The notes beneath the pieces were generated by a model. The model ran no database searches and was not told where the DNA came from. It was given only the letters and a program-made list of their open reading frames with translations. A program made the position numbers and the translations under genes. This document shows, piece by piece, positions 42,940 through 55,442 of a stretch of DNA of 64,000 nt. Origin of the DNA: Nageia nagi. Taxonomy: Eukaryota; Pinophyta. The DNA is taken from contig JBITNC010000001.1 in assembly GCA_050084985.1 (NCBI GenBank), forward strand, positions 197,532,001 to 197,596,000, in the 5' to 3' direction. Each line of letters begins with the position of its first letter. The stretch's first letter is position 1.

Positions 42940-45640
42940 ACTTCACTACATTTTGTATGTATTATTTTTTTGTTAAGGTTTATGAATTTTATAGGCATCA
43001 AGCAAATAAGTACACATTGAAGCATTATATTTTATTAGTATGTTATTTATAATATATTTTACTTTATTTATACACTTAACATGACCAAGAAGATAAAGTG
43101 TTCCATTGTAGGTGTAATACAATATAAATCATTCATGGATTTGAAGTATTAATAAACCTTTTTATTAGACTTGCATGGCTACATGTAGATAATATTTAAT
43201 GCCCACAATCAAGAAAAAAATTATTTTACTCAAAATATAGTAATTCCAATCTCAAACATGTAACAAATGCTAACAAGAAATTGTATGAGACCAAGAAAAA
43301 TGTAGATCTGAATTATATTAATCTCAAAATACAAATACAGTGACCAAAGGGTTGGCCATATAGCTCAAAGGATTAGATATGATGTGCCATGAACTCAAGA
43401 TGCACTAAGAAGATGGTTGATGTCACACTATTAGGGCCTCTAACCTTTAAATATGAGATGAAATGAGACAAACAACACTCCCTCAAACCTATACACACCA
43501 TTGAAGGAGCTCTCCCACACTCAAAATAAAGAAAGAAGTGCAACCTCGAAATCTCATTGGATAGACTAAGAAGTGTGAATCTTTAATCAAAGATATAAAG
43601 TTGTTTTTTGGTCCTCTAAACCCTCTATTACTATAAGAGGAATAGGTTTGATTCCATGCGAGGTATACAAGAGAGTATGAATGATGAATAAGACAAGGAT
43701 GCCCTCCCCATGGTGCAAAATATTCTTTTATGTATGGATGTACCATTGAGGCATATGGATCTCATCTAGGAATCATACAATACAAACATCCCATATTAGG
43801 GCTTACAACATGGATCTTAGGATTACAAATTCCCTCCTAGATAACACACTTATTTATAATGAATCCTAATTACATGATTATTTCAAAATACAATGTATCA
43901 TCCCATCAAAAGGGATGTCTAGCTCCTAGAGATAATAATATGATAAAATAATACAAAATACTCCTAAACATGGGACACACCATCTCATGTTGACTAATAA
44001 AACATCAAATTATAATACATGAAATGGTTGCTAGATTCTGGACATGACATAATATGTTCACAAATGTAGCATTGTTTGAATTAACACCCACATATTTCAT
44101 TTATTCAAATAGTTTTATGGCTTCCTTTCTACAACCATTATTTGCATACCATGTAATCATTGCAATCCATGAAATTATTTATGTATAATGCATCTTATCA
44201 AATAAAACCCTTACCATCTCAATGATCTCATATTTTACATATATGTCTATCATAGTTATTATCACAATTGCATATGAAAGAAACCCACATCTAGTTATTT
44301 ATCTATAAATGTACATGCCTCATTTTAAAGCTACAAAAATTGCCCATATATGAAGAATACTTGTAGCAGTTATTGAATATGGTTTGAAACCAATCAATTA
44401 TATTTTCTAAAAGAAATTGGTGGCCCCAAACTATACATGTTTTATGCATATCCTATGATCATTGTAGTCCATGAGATTATGTCTCTCTGTTACATTTCCC
44501 CAAAAATATTTTCAACTTTCTTAAGAAGCCCAATATAGAAATATCTTCTAATCATTGAATTATATTAGATGATGTGTCTTTTTTGTATTTTGTCAGATAA
44601 TACATAGGTGTTTTGTATGAAAACTACATGCACCAAGTAAGCAAATCAATATTGCAATATCAAGTTCGATTGGCATGTTATTTATAGGGTCTTTTTTCTT
44701 CATCTAGATTCCCAACATGGCCAATAATCTCAAACATACATGTATAGTATTCCATTGTAGGTGTAACACCATATGAATTATATTAATGCTCGCATATTTC
44801 ATTTGTTCAAATAGTTGTATGGCATCCTTGTTACAACCATTCCTTGCATACCATGTTATCATTATAGTCCATCAAATTATGTGTTCATAATGCATCTTGT
44901 AAACTAAAATCCTTATCATCTTAATGATCCCACATAAGTTTGCAAACATATCTATGAGGGTTTTGTTCATAATTAAATGCAAAATAAACCCACATCTAAT
45001 TATTTTATATGAAATTTAATGCTCCATTTTAAAGTTGCACATACAATCAAAATACTTGTAATAGTTATTGAATCTAGTGTGAAACCAAGCAATTGCATTT
45101 TTTGAAAATGCTTGAGAGCCTCCAAACCATACCCATTTTGTACATATCCTATGATCATTATAGTTCATGAGATTGTATCTTTATGCTACACTTTCCTAAA
45201 AAGATTTGCATCTTCCTTATGAAGCCTAATATGGGAATATCCTATGATAATTATAGTCCATTAGATGGTGTCTCTTAGCTACATTTTGTTAGATAACACA
45301 TGAGCATTCTTTATCAATTCTATAGGCACCAAGAAAACAAGTCCACATTATAGTATCAAGTTTTATTCGTATGTTATTTATAAAGTATTTTGCTTCATCT
45401 AGATGTCCAATATAATCAAGAAGTTCAACCATACATGTATAGTATTCCATTGTACATTTAACATTTCCTGGATTAATGCTCACATATTTCCCTTTTTCAA
45501 ATAGTTTGTTGGCTTCCTTTGTATAACCATTCCTTACATACCCTACAATCTATGAAATTATTTATTCATAACACATCTTATTAACTAAAACCCTTATCAT
45601 CTTAATGCTCACATTTTTTTCTATTATATTGGATGATGGA
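42940..45640 (-). pseudogene. PPR-repeat gene, heavily decayed
   Basis: Minus-strand stretches read as plant PLS-type pentatricopeptide repeats: YYTCMVELLDYIGHLDEAK (45289-45483), GYVQNGYGLEALKHFQKMQL (about 45065-45130) and MITWYARNGCNKDAIQLFE (about 44805-44870). The DNA of one repeat block recurs at about 44090-44250, 44790-44960 and 45480-45610, and another at 44390-44480, 45070-45180. A piece at 43010-43150 resembles 45320-45450. Frames are broken everywhere. Such proteins bind organelle RNA in plants; this copy cannot be functional. Confidence 0.75.
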
Positions 45641-46134
45641 TTTTTAATGGAATTATAACCAATTACAAGTGTCCCTAAAAATCAATATTTAATCTTATGA
45701 GAGTGATTGGACTAGGAAAAATCCAAAAATAAATACCACAAAATGATTCTATCACCCTACAAATGTATCCTCCAATATAATTTTAACAATCGTATATAGA
45801 AACTAGTAATAAACATAAACTGAGAAATACAACTATACAAATAGATCCTTTCATTGATCATAGAAAAAAAGGAATACAAATAGATCCCTCCACTAACCAT
45901 AAACAAAAAGTAATAGTAGGAAAAGGGATATATATTAACCCTTCTTGAGATCCTCGACTTTGATTTCTCATAGGATTTTATAAAAGGCAGTCATCATATG
46001 CACTATCAATCAAATTAAACCTAAGATGTTGCTGCTATGGGTGGTGTGGGGATGACCTCCCTTGAAGTATGTTGGACCTTACTTACCCTTTTCAATAAAA
46101 TCCCCTTCCTTATTTGGGTCCTCAAGATAGTATT
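45641..46134. other. No gene seen
   Basis: AT-rich, stops in all frames; a loose duplication of GAAATACAA(C)TA(T)ACAAATAGATCC around 45828-45895. Confidence 0.4.
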
Positions 46135-47114
46135 TCATGCTAAAGCATTTTTCCTCTCATACATTAGCTCCATAGGTTCATCATCTGTATCAGACTCCTC
46201 CACTAATGGTTGTACCCTCACTCCTCCAATCTCTACGAGTTGCTCCATAGCTTTCTCCACCTCCTCTTCTACCTTAGGTATGGCCTCAAAATTTGATTCC
46301 TTTATATAAATGACTCCTTTTATATTTTTGCAAGCAAGATAATGCCTCATTTTGCCTTCATTCTTTGTCAAATACCAATCATTATCTTTAAATTTAATTT
46401 GATGCTTCTTCCCCATGCTTGCATACTATTTATTCTCCAAGGCATCTTGTACTTAGGGTTCCTCAAGCATAATATACATGAATTTTTTAGAGACACCCAT
46501 TTGAACTACAATATATTTTAAAACCATCAAAACTAGGCCTTGGTGGTATATGTTATTTCCCTTGCTCTTTTGGTATTCCTCCATAGCCTTTTTGAGCTCT
46601 ACATACAAGAAAGCAGGGATGTTCATCTTATCCCCTTTCATATGGTTCAAAAATATAAAATGAAAGCTCTTAACCCAAGTATCGATTGTATATAAGGTGA
46701 TAAATTACATCATATCCAACATGACTTCCAACCATGGTTTTGATAAAGATAGTCTCGCCACTCTACCTTGCTTTTCTCGAGGTAACTCAGACCCTCCATT
46801 GCAGAATTTATCTATGTCAATCTTTTGGCTATGGTTATCATGTCTTATAATTTCCCCCAACACCACCAAACTAGTAACATCAACAATCTATTTTTGGTTA
46901 ACTTTAAAACTGATACCATACATTTTATTTGCACATCCCTTAGAACTACCCAAGAACTTCCTAAAGATATCCTCATTTTGACCATCAAACTTCTATAAAA
47001 ACTGCAACAACCTCCCAAGTTTGAGAATTTTCCTCATAGTCAAGGAAACATCCAACTTCCTTATCTCAAGGAAGAACTTTGTTTCTTCAACATATTTATT
47101 TCATTTTGGAGCCA
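46135..47114 (-). pseudogene. Uncharacterised decayed coding region
   Basis: From ATG at 47114 (MAPK, stop, NKYVEETKFFLEIRKLDVS) one main minus-strand reading continues through IFRKFLGSSKGCANKMYGIS, NIPAFLYVELKKAMEEYQKS and GKKHQIKFKDNDWYLTKNEG. It ends in an acidic segment (VEEEVEKAMEQLVEIGG, EESDTDDEPMEL). At least four in-frame stops interrupt it. The layout (globular region, then acidic tail) is like plant retroelement or transposon-associated proteins of unknown function, but I do not recognise it and saw no clear similarity to the region at 12347-14842. Confidence 0.5.
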
Positions 47115-47869
47115 TACTCAAAATGCAAAATGAGCAAATAGAATAAGACTAATACATTCTAATAAACAAATAATCATTAATATAAAATCTTACCCCCTTA
47201 TCTTGAGCTTACAAATCATATGGAATCTATAGTATATTGAACTTTTAGTTGATATGGAGCTTAGTGAAATTCTAGCCTCTTTGTATGAAGTGACATTACC
47301 CCTTTGTCGAATGATTACCACATGTTCCCCTATTCTCCCTCACCATCCAATTCTTCATTTTGGCTATGTACAGTTGGATTCTAAGGGTGTTGATGCAAGT
47401 GGCAATCATTTCTAACATCATGTTGGAAAATACAATTAAGTTCTCCTCCCGCCTTATCATCTTTTAATGAGACCTTTTCCTTATTGCAAACACAATAATA
47501 ATCTAGAAAATATCATGTCTACAATTGGGCTCCAAAATGATCACCATATGTAAGTACTTTCCTCCAGTTGGCTCCTCATATAGCCTCCCCATACTTAAAA
47601 TCCCACCTTCCCCAAATTTCAATTGTAAAGTATTAAAATTAGGTTTTTTTCATAAATGAAACTCGCTCTCCCTAATCCTTGATATAGCAATTTCCACCTA
47701 TCTAGTTCTTAGTTGCTTAAGATTCTTCCACGTATTCCAAGTTTGCTTATCCCTATTAGAGTAATCCCCACCATTGAAATGAAATTATAATGTTTCATTT
47801 CAATTTGAATCAAAACACCCTATGTTATCACCTCTTGTTTGACTCATCGAGATCCTCCTTAGCCAACTT
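47115..47869. other. No gene recognised between the decayed coding region and the LINE
   Basis: Contains no supported open frame. May include the LINE 3' UTR or leader of the coding region at 46135-47114; no poly(A) tail or target duplication could be fixed. Confidence 0.4.
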
Positions 47870-50835
47870 CTCAAATTGATTAAGGAAATTTCTCTCCCAA
47901 ACTGTTAGTTCCTCCAAATTTACTACTTCATTAGTGATCTGATTTACCATTTTTTTAGCCTACCTCTAATTATATTGAATGGTGATATTCTCAATCCCAT
48001 AAATGATTCTTTTGGACTTATCCATCATATTATTAATATCCCAGCCATGTGGGGAATGCCCTCTCAACATATTGATAATGTTGAGTGAATATCAAGTTAT
48101 TATCAAATTGGTACAACTTAAGATGTTAAGTATGAATAGGCTAATAAACACCACTCGAGCCTCAATAAAATGACTCATTTGACAACTCAACAACTTTGCC
48201 ACTATAAATTTATTTTTTCTCACATGGTCTCCCACCGTTCCTATTTCTCTAACTAAACTAAGGTTTCCCTTATAGGAACCATTAAAGTTAATGGATAACT
48301 AGCCAATTGATGGGTGAATCTAATAGGATTTCTTCCTTAGATATTGGTCAATATAATTAGTTTTTCGCTCTAGATCCCAATTAATTAATATTGAAGCTTC
48401 CAAGAGAGACTCCCATAAAGCCTTAGACTTAATGATGGATAAATTTTTAAGAATGAAGTGAGTGGTGCTCTAAGCAATACAACTGGTAGCTATATTAGTC
48501 TCCTTAAAAATATAGTAGTTATGCTCTTTCAAAATTCCCCACTAGATATGGGGAAAGCTTAATTCCCATAATCTTCATAATCTCATACTGAAGAAGTTAT
48601 TCTCCCATTGAGATAACACCTTAACAGTCCTTGATAATACCCAATCAATGTGAAATTGTTGAAGGATATATTGGAAAACCTCTTGGGCATACTCATAATG
48701 GATCAATAAGTGGTTCATTATTTCCTCACTCCTTTTATATAAAATGCATCTATTCACCAATATGAAGCCCCTTCTTCTTAAATATCTAGCATGAGAACTT
48801 ATTTTGGCTAGTCGCTCATATAAAGAATGCCATTTTAGGTATAAGGTTCTTGACCCAAACCATCTTAGCATTGTACAAGGTGGTTTATCAATTCAAGGAT
48901 TATATAGCTTGACCTAAATGAGTACCTACCATGCTTTTCTTTACCCTAGATAAAAATGTACTCTTGGGCTTGAGGGAGATCATAATCTTTAAGCATCTTA
49001 TTGCGCATAGAAAGGTATTCCCTTCAATAATTAGTACAATTATTCAATTCCAAAAATTTCTATGATTTTATATCCCACTCAAGAATATAATTAGACACCA
49101 TGCTACCATACTTATAAGAGATTCTTCTAGCCAAGGGGTAGGTTTTCTAGCTCACAAAGTAGATCCTTCAATAACTATTTGTCCTTCCAAAATTGGATTC
49201 AATTATCAACCCTAATGATCTAGATTCTTTAGATTTTGATGAAATCCTTGGTACCTTGCAACCCATTCTAGAAAGAAGATCCTTCTCTTGGGTTATCCTC
49301 CTCTAAGAAAGATGAATTGGAGATGTGTTTTGAGTTGATAATCTTAACCCAAGGGGTGTTAGCATTAGTTACCAACTTCCAACCCAACTTCCCCATTAGA
49401 TATAGATTCACCTTTGTTAGGTTCCTAATTCCTAGACCACCTTATAGAAAAGGTAAGAAAACCTTTTTCCAAGCCACCAAGGCTATACACCTTTTCTCCT
49501 TTGTACCTATCCAAAGAAAATTTCTTTGGATTTGGATTAATTTTTTTCTAAATTGCCACACACATTTTGAAGGCAAACATATACTAAAGTGGTAAGCTTT
49601 GAAGGAATGATCTAATCAATTGGATATTTCCATATTAGATTAAAATAGGACCCTTCCAACTAGCTAAATTCCTTAAGAATATTCAATGATTGTGTCCCAA
49701 AGGACCTCCTTCATACTACCTTTGAAAAGGGGCATGCGAAGATAAGTGGTTAGTAACTCATCAATAGTGTACTCAAAGATGTTAGCTACTCTTTGTTGCA
49801 TCAAATGACCTGTATTAAGGAAGACTAATTTTCTCTTCTTGAAATATTAATCTTTTGGCCCATAACTACTTCATATAAGTTTAAGATTTTTTTAATGGAA
49901 TCAGCTTGGGGTATAGAGGAGAGAGTAGAAATCAGAGTGTCATCCATAAATTGTTGATAAGAAATTAGAGGGAGATCCTTCATGGCTTAATTCCATCAAT
50001 CTTTCCAATATGAGTGTCTTCTAAAACACTTATACCTAATGCTTCAATGATGATGATGAAAAGTAAGGTGGGAAGTGGATCACCTTGGTGAAGGTCCCTC
50101 CTTCCAAGAAAATAACCTGTCTCTACCCCATTGATAAGCATCAAGAAGGAAATAGAGGAGATACATTATTCTATAATGGTAATCCAATCATATTTAAAAT
50201 TGAAACTAGATAAAATTTTTAATAAGAAGGTCCAATCAACACTATCATAACCCTTGATAACATCCAATTTGAGCAACATATCCTCCCTTCCTGATTTAAT
50301 CATTGAGTAAGAGATCTCATGAATAGTAATAATACCATCCAAGATTTATATCCTATGCACAAATCCTCCTTGGTTAGGAATAATGATGAATGGCATAATA
50401 ATTTTACGTTGAATTGCCATAACTTTTGAAATAATTGTGTAAAGGAAATTGAAAATACTATTAGGGTGAGACTTATTGAAAGAGTTAGCTCACACCTCCT
50501 TTAGAATCAGAGCTATGAAGATGGAATTAATATATTTGGGCATTTATTTGGTCAATTTAAAGGCCCAAATGACTTCCACTATGTCTTTACTAAGGATATC
50601 CCAAAAGGTCTAAAAAAATACCCATGGAAGCCATTTGGGCCTAGAGCTTGAGATCCTCCCATTTCAAAAATTATTGTATGGATCTCCTTTTCCCTAGACT
50701 TACTGCTAAGATAATTATTGAGTTGTTCTATTATCTAATAAGGAATATTATGGAGGAGCTAATCAATGACTCTTTATTGGAAAGTAGAATGCTTACTAAG
50801 GAGACCAAGGAAAAATGTAACGACTCATCCATTTC
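47870..50835 (-). mobile_element. 5'-truncated L1-type LINE with C-terminal RNase H, pseudogene
   Basis: Minus-strand pieces follow plant LINE ORF2 order: GGSQALGPNGFHGYFF (50600-50660), VMAIQRKIIMPFIIIPNQGG (about 50380-50430), LLKLDVIKGYDSVDW (50232-50278), HQGDPLPTLLF (about 50072-50105) and QQFMDDTLIS, the catalytic site (about 49925-49955). Next are IQRNFLWIGTKEKRCIALVA (49480-49540) and GGLGIRNLTKVNLYLMGKLG (about 49380-49440). The zf-RVT block is RCILYKRSEEIMNHLLIHYE (48700-48770), followed by an RNase H start INFNGSYKGN (about 48280). Endonuclease and ORF1 are absent. Many stops and frameshifts. Confidence 0.85.
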
Positions 50836-51191
50836 ACACTTGTTATGATACTAATGCCTTTAGGGAATTTGAAATGAATTTAGAATAATTATTTGATAAG
50901 ATAAATTATACATGATTATGTATGATATTTTATCAATTTGATGTTGGCTTCAAGATTTTATTTGATGCATATTATAGGTTGACTTAACTAACTGAACCAA
51001 AGATGAGTTGGTCATGGGAACAAATAGCTAAGAGTGAGGAGATGATTGGTTGTTGAATCATTAACAACACATAGGGGCTACTATAAATCATGTAGATGCA
51101 TTTCATGTTTGTTGGTGTGCATGAAGTATGATCCTTATGATGTTTTATGTGTATTAACAAATTTACCTTGTGAGATAAGTAGTCTATGTAA

Positions 51192-52230
51192 TGTACCTAT
51201 ATAGGTTTATCTAATTTAGCATTAAATTCCACTTTAATTCTTGAATTAGGGCATCTATGAATATGCTCATAAACCATTCAAAATATATGCTCAAACTAAA
51301 ATATAACAAGAGTAGCTAAATTTGATAGAAAGTGCTCTTAACATATGAACATGACCAAAACTATGGCATAAATTAGATCTGTAATATAACAAAAATATAG
51401 CTCCAAAAGTACTCAATTCATATACATTCTCATGCATAATGAAGATATAAGCATAATAGAAATATTTAGCAACATTAATTCATATTTTATATGTAGTATG
51501 AGAGCCAATATCATCAATAATGAACTAAGAATAAGAATAGTGATATAACAAGCCTCTAACAAGTTTTAGGTAAAAGCCCAAGACTCAAGAATGCTCAAAC
51601 TAGACTCCTCAAGGTTGGTGCATATCAAAAGAAGGCTTCCAAGATAGGTGTAAGTCTCAATATGTCTTCAAATGATTGGCACAAGCTTACAAGTGATAAT
51701 AATGGTAGGCACAAGAGATGTAGAAGTGTAGATGAGCCACTTACAGGTTAGGGAGTAGCCTTAAACCCTAAAAGGTAGAGAAGGGAAGCATCCCTAAGCT
51801 TCGAATGATCCAAGATCAAATGCATATGATTATGTATTCAAGTGATGCTCTAATATTCCTTATATAGGTTATTATACCTTGAAAATACCAATAATTATGA
51901 ACTTATCCAACCTTGAAATAAAATATCTTTCTTCTAGTCGAATTTCCCTCGAATGTGATGTTTGAAGATTGGAGTGATTGGAGAACTTAAAAATGTAATA
52001 TAATCCTCATTTCTTGATAAAACCATGTCATATAACTTGTCAAAATGATTCATATAAGATTCTCCATCCATTCCAAAAGATAAATCAACAATCTTAGACT
52101 AGTGAAAAAATTTATGCCTTCTACAAGATTTCTCAAAGTTAAGGACATTGCATAATTTGACAAATAAAATACTCCTAATCTAAGTACTAAATATCATAAT
52201 GAATAGGCATGAGGAATGATGTATAAATAT
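51192..52230 (-). repeat. 3' LTR of element J
   Basis: Start TGTACCTATATAGG. Aligns with 61179-62210, with several indels; the inner end is unclear (about 52230) and no good purine tract follows. Confidence 0.7.
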
Positions 52231-52233
52231 ACT

Positions 52234-52305
52234 TGTGATCATAACATCACATGAGGGATATGCTATCTAATCTAAGGACTTTCCCTCTCATGTGATCATA
52301 ACATA
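52234..52305. repeat. Inverted and direct repeat at the inner edge of the J 3' LTR
   Basis: CATCACATGAGGGA (52245-52258) pairs with TCCCTCTCATGTGAT (52282-52296). In addition TGTGATCATAACAT occurs directly at 52234 and 52292. A short hairpin with a ~24-base loop is possible. Confidence 0.6.
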
Positions 52306-52544
52306 GGAATAATATATTCCACATGCTTTCTTCATATAAATACTTAAGGCTTGACTCCTTTGGAAAACTAAACTACATTGAGAAAGGTTGATTTCCATCC
52401 ATAAATCAATCAATAATGGACTAATTTTTGAATCGATAAACTATGATAAAACATTGTGAAGTCCATCTCTTGGTTAGCAATGTCAAGATCCATGTATCCT
52501 ATCATATGAAGTTTCTTATTGGCATCATTCAAAGTGTCTTCTTT

Positions 52545-53174
52545 TTAAATATGTTTAACACATCCTCCTATATTTATCAAACATATATATAAGTGGATAT
52601 GACTATAAATATGTTTCATTGGTGAAGTCTTTCCTTGCTTCCCATAAAATAAGTGTAATAAAGGTGGGTTCTTTACTCCCATCATGTCATCAACTTTGCT
52701 AGGTGAGATATGGAATTCAATCTTACAAGTAACCTCAATTGCATCAAGCAATAGGAGCATACTAATCATAAACCATATTATCCCATATCTTCTCATGATT
52801 ATCATCAAAAGGGAAAGAATGAAACTGATCATATTGTTGTAGTAAAAACTAGAAATATAAGCATACCTTTGATGCACATACTGTTGTCCAAAATTTGAAT
52901 ATGCATTATATTCAAGTGTGTCTCTTATAGTCATAAGTGATGATTCTTTTGGAGTGGAAAGATGAATTATTTTTTCCTTGAATGTGCACTCTTCTTTTTC
53001 CCAAAAATCAAAAATGATGTCTTGTTTATCATTTACCCTTACTGGAATTTGGTGTAATGTGGTAGCCCTCTTGATAAATTTGAATGCAACAATCATAATA
53101 AAATTAAACCTAATGTGGAATGTGATTTTTGATGTCTTACTAATCAATCCATATGAAGCCATTAATATCTTCAA
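52545..53174 (-). other. 209-codon open frame in element J, not recognised
   Basis: Rich in Ile, Tyr and Phe, with no reverse transcriptase, integrase or zinc-knuckle motif. It lies where pol would be expected. With 26 per cent or so of hydrophobic, AT-encoded residues it may be open by chance. Confidence 0.2.
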
Positions 53175-53869
53175 TTCTTAATATATGTTGTTAAGTGAAA
53201 TATAAAATATGTATTCCCTAGTAGCTCCTAGTGTACCTCATAATGGAAGCATATGAAATATATATGTGAATCCATCTTCTAGGACTCCATAATTATTCCT
53301 TATCACCACAACAATAAGAGAAATTAAACATAATGAATTATTGTCCCAAGAACTATGTTCATACCTTCCTTGAAGATTCCTTTTACCATATTTTATTTCC
53401 AAAGTGTGCTTGATTGATGTAGAATCCCTTTTTCTTGTTCCTTGGCTATTGTAGTCCCCATAATTCTTCTTTATAGTGAGTAAGGAGCTTGTTGTATGTT
53501 GTTATCTCATTTTTAATTATGTAGGAGTGGATACGGATTCATTATTAACCATGCTCTTACTGCTAACATTGCCCTCATAAGGTGCACTTATAAGGTTGCC
53601 TTTCCTTTGCATGTATCCCATATTCAATGTGACCCAAGAAGATGAAAGTGAAACTAATGTGTTGTTATTCAAATCAGTCCTTATATAGGGTACAGATGGA
53701 TCATTCTTTTCTACCTAGGTATTCCCTTGACTCCTTCCCATGTGGTGTCATGATCACAATATTTTGGGATGTGGTTGCTAACTCCATAGTTGCCATATTA
53801 GTTAATATTCAAGGTATTTTCTGTGAGGATTTTATGATTACTTTCTAATCCTTCCAGTATGATTTTATT

Positions 53870-54200
53870 TACTTGTTCAAATAAGTTTATATCCAACTTT
53901 TGGTAATTATAGTGGATACCTCCTAAATGGTATGATCATTGGATTCCCAATATGAGGTGAGGAAATATGTCCATAGGGTAAGCATATAAGTTTTCTTTTA
54001 TTGTGTAGTTCCTAAAAGGGATTCCTCAAGCTTTGACCATTTGATCACACCCAATATGAAATCCTCTACCATTGATAATTCTAAATGGATAGACTTCTAT
54101 CTTCTTCAAATTGATTCTAAGGAAAAATTCATCATCCATGAAATTGTTTGTGGTTTCATTTTCTATGAATGAAATGATGTGTCCTCCTTGTAGGTGTCCT
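53870..54200 (-). pseudogene. Protease remnant of element J
   Basis: Minus-strand reading gives ENETTNNFMDDEFFLRINLK, then INGRGFHIGCDQMVKA, YPMDIFPHLILGIQ, stop, SYHLGGIHYNYQKLDINL. This follows the pattern of plant gypsy retropepsins (compare [20 protein letters not shown] in element B). The catalytic D-(S/T)-G is replaced by E-N-E/T, so the site is lost. Interrupted by stops. Confidence 0.7.
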
Positions 54201-54958
54201 TATAATTTGAGAATAAGAAATCTGGGGGTTTCAACCATGTGATGAAATTTAACAAACCAACCATGGTGTCTACTACTTAGTGAGTGCATATGAATCATTT
54301 GTTTATGTTTGAGAAACATAGTCATCCAAAGAAGAGAACTAAAATATAAGATACTACTATTATGGTACTAAAATGGGCTATATTAGCTTTTAGAAATCCT
54401 TAAGTTTGGCTTTCCATTAACTGAGTGTTGTAACAAGGTTTGTTTCTTTTTAGTGTTTTGGTATCTTTCACTATATAGGCAACCAAATTTGTATTTTCAA
54501 ACTTGGATTGTGCTAATAGATGAGGGCATGTAAATCAACATCTTCACTTCCTCTTTTATCCTTATAATTTTCCACATTATGAACACAAAGAAAGAATTTA
54601 AATCAAGTGTGTTATTGTTACAAGAGGAATTGTCATACTTCCTTAGGATAGTCATGTGCCGATCATACCATGTTATTTTAGTTGTTGTTCCAAAATGAAG
54701 TTAGGAGTGTACATCAATGGTTGGAAGTGTTCATCCTTCATGTTTTGAAAGCTTAAACAACTCTTCCAACCTTGCATCCCAACTAAAAGTATATTTTTAT
54801 TTTTATTACGAGTTTTCAAACTCACGTGCAATAGTTGTGGTGGTGGAGCATTATCTCCAAAGTTCTTCAAGGATCCTATAGAAATGAAATGAATTCCTTG
54901 TAAACTAAAGGTTTTCTTACCATATCTTGCATCCTTGATTCTTTCTTGGCTTGAAATA

Positions 54959-55428
54959 TGTTGGAAATTTTAATGCACTATTATGTAATATATCTATTTA
55001 ATGTAAACCCACAATGTAAATCCACTTAATGTTTAAAGTATCTCTAGATACCTTAAAGCATTAAGGGAATAAATATGGAAAAATCTTTAATCTTACCCTT
55101 GGGTAAAAGAGAGGTTAAAGAGTGATTTTATCTTATAAATAGAGAGGTACCCCCTCTCATTAGATACTTGTAGAAGCATGAAGATGCTAGTTTTGTAGAG
55201 TTATAAGAATGCTCTTGTAGGAGATTTGTAAAAGAATCCTTCAGAATTTGTAGGAGAGTTCTCTTGTAAGAAGTAATAGAAGAGTTGGTTCAAAGTGGAT
55301 GTACTCTCAAGAGTTGGAGGAACCACTATACATTGTGTGTTCTAATTTGTGTGAATAATTTTTTCTTAGTTAAATTTATTAGAAAAGCTACAAGAGATCT
55401 TGATTTATGGAATCTTTCAATTCCATCA
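54959..55428 (+). repeat. 5' LTR of element K
   Basis: TGTTGGAAATTTTAATGC start, TATAAATAG at 55134-55142, TTCCATCA end. Shares CTTACCCTTGGGTAAAAG and GGAGGAACCACTATACATT with copia H LTRs in general form. Confidence 0.88.
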
Positions 55429-55430
55429 AG

Positions 55431-55442
55431 TGGTATCAGAGC
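55431..55442 (+). promoter_or_regulatory. Primer-binding site of element K
   Basis: TGGTATCAGAGC, two bases after the LTR end; the intact initiator Met-tRNA form. Confidence 0.93.

Noticed and set aside
43350-43440. SINE-like TAGCTCAAAGG and GAACTCAAGAT
   Set aside because: The A box is fair but the B box is degenerate, and neither ends nor duplications could be seen.
43440-43500. Another LTR boundary (CAACACTCCCTCAAACC resembles a purine tract plus LTR start on minus)
   Set aside because: No partner LTR or coding region could be found, and the match is short.
52545-53174. Pol of element J
   Set aside because: No reverse transcriptase, RNase H or integrase motif in any frame; the open frame is probably due to AT-rich composition.
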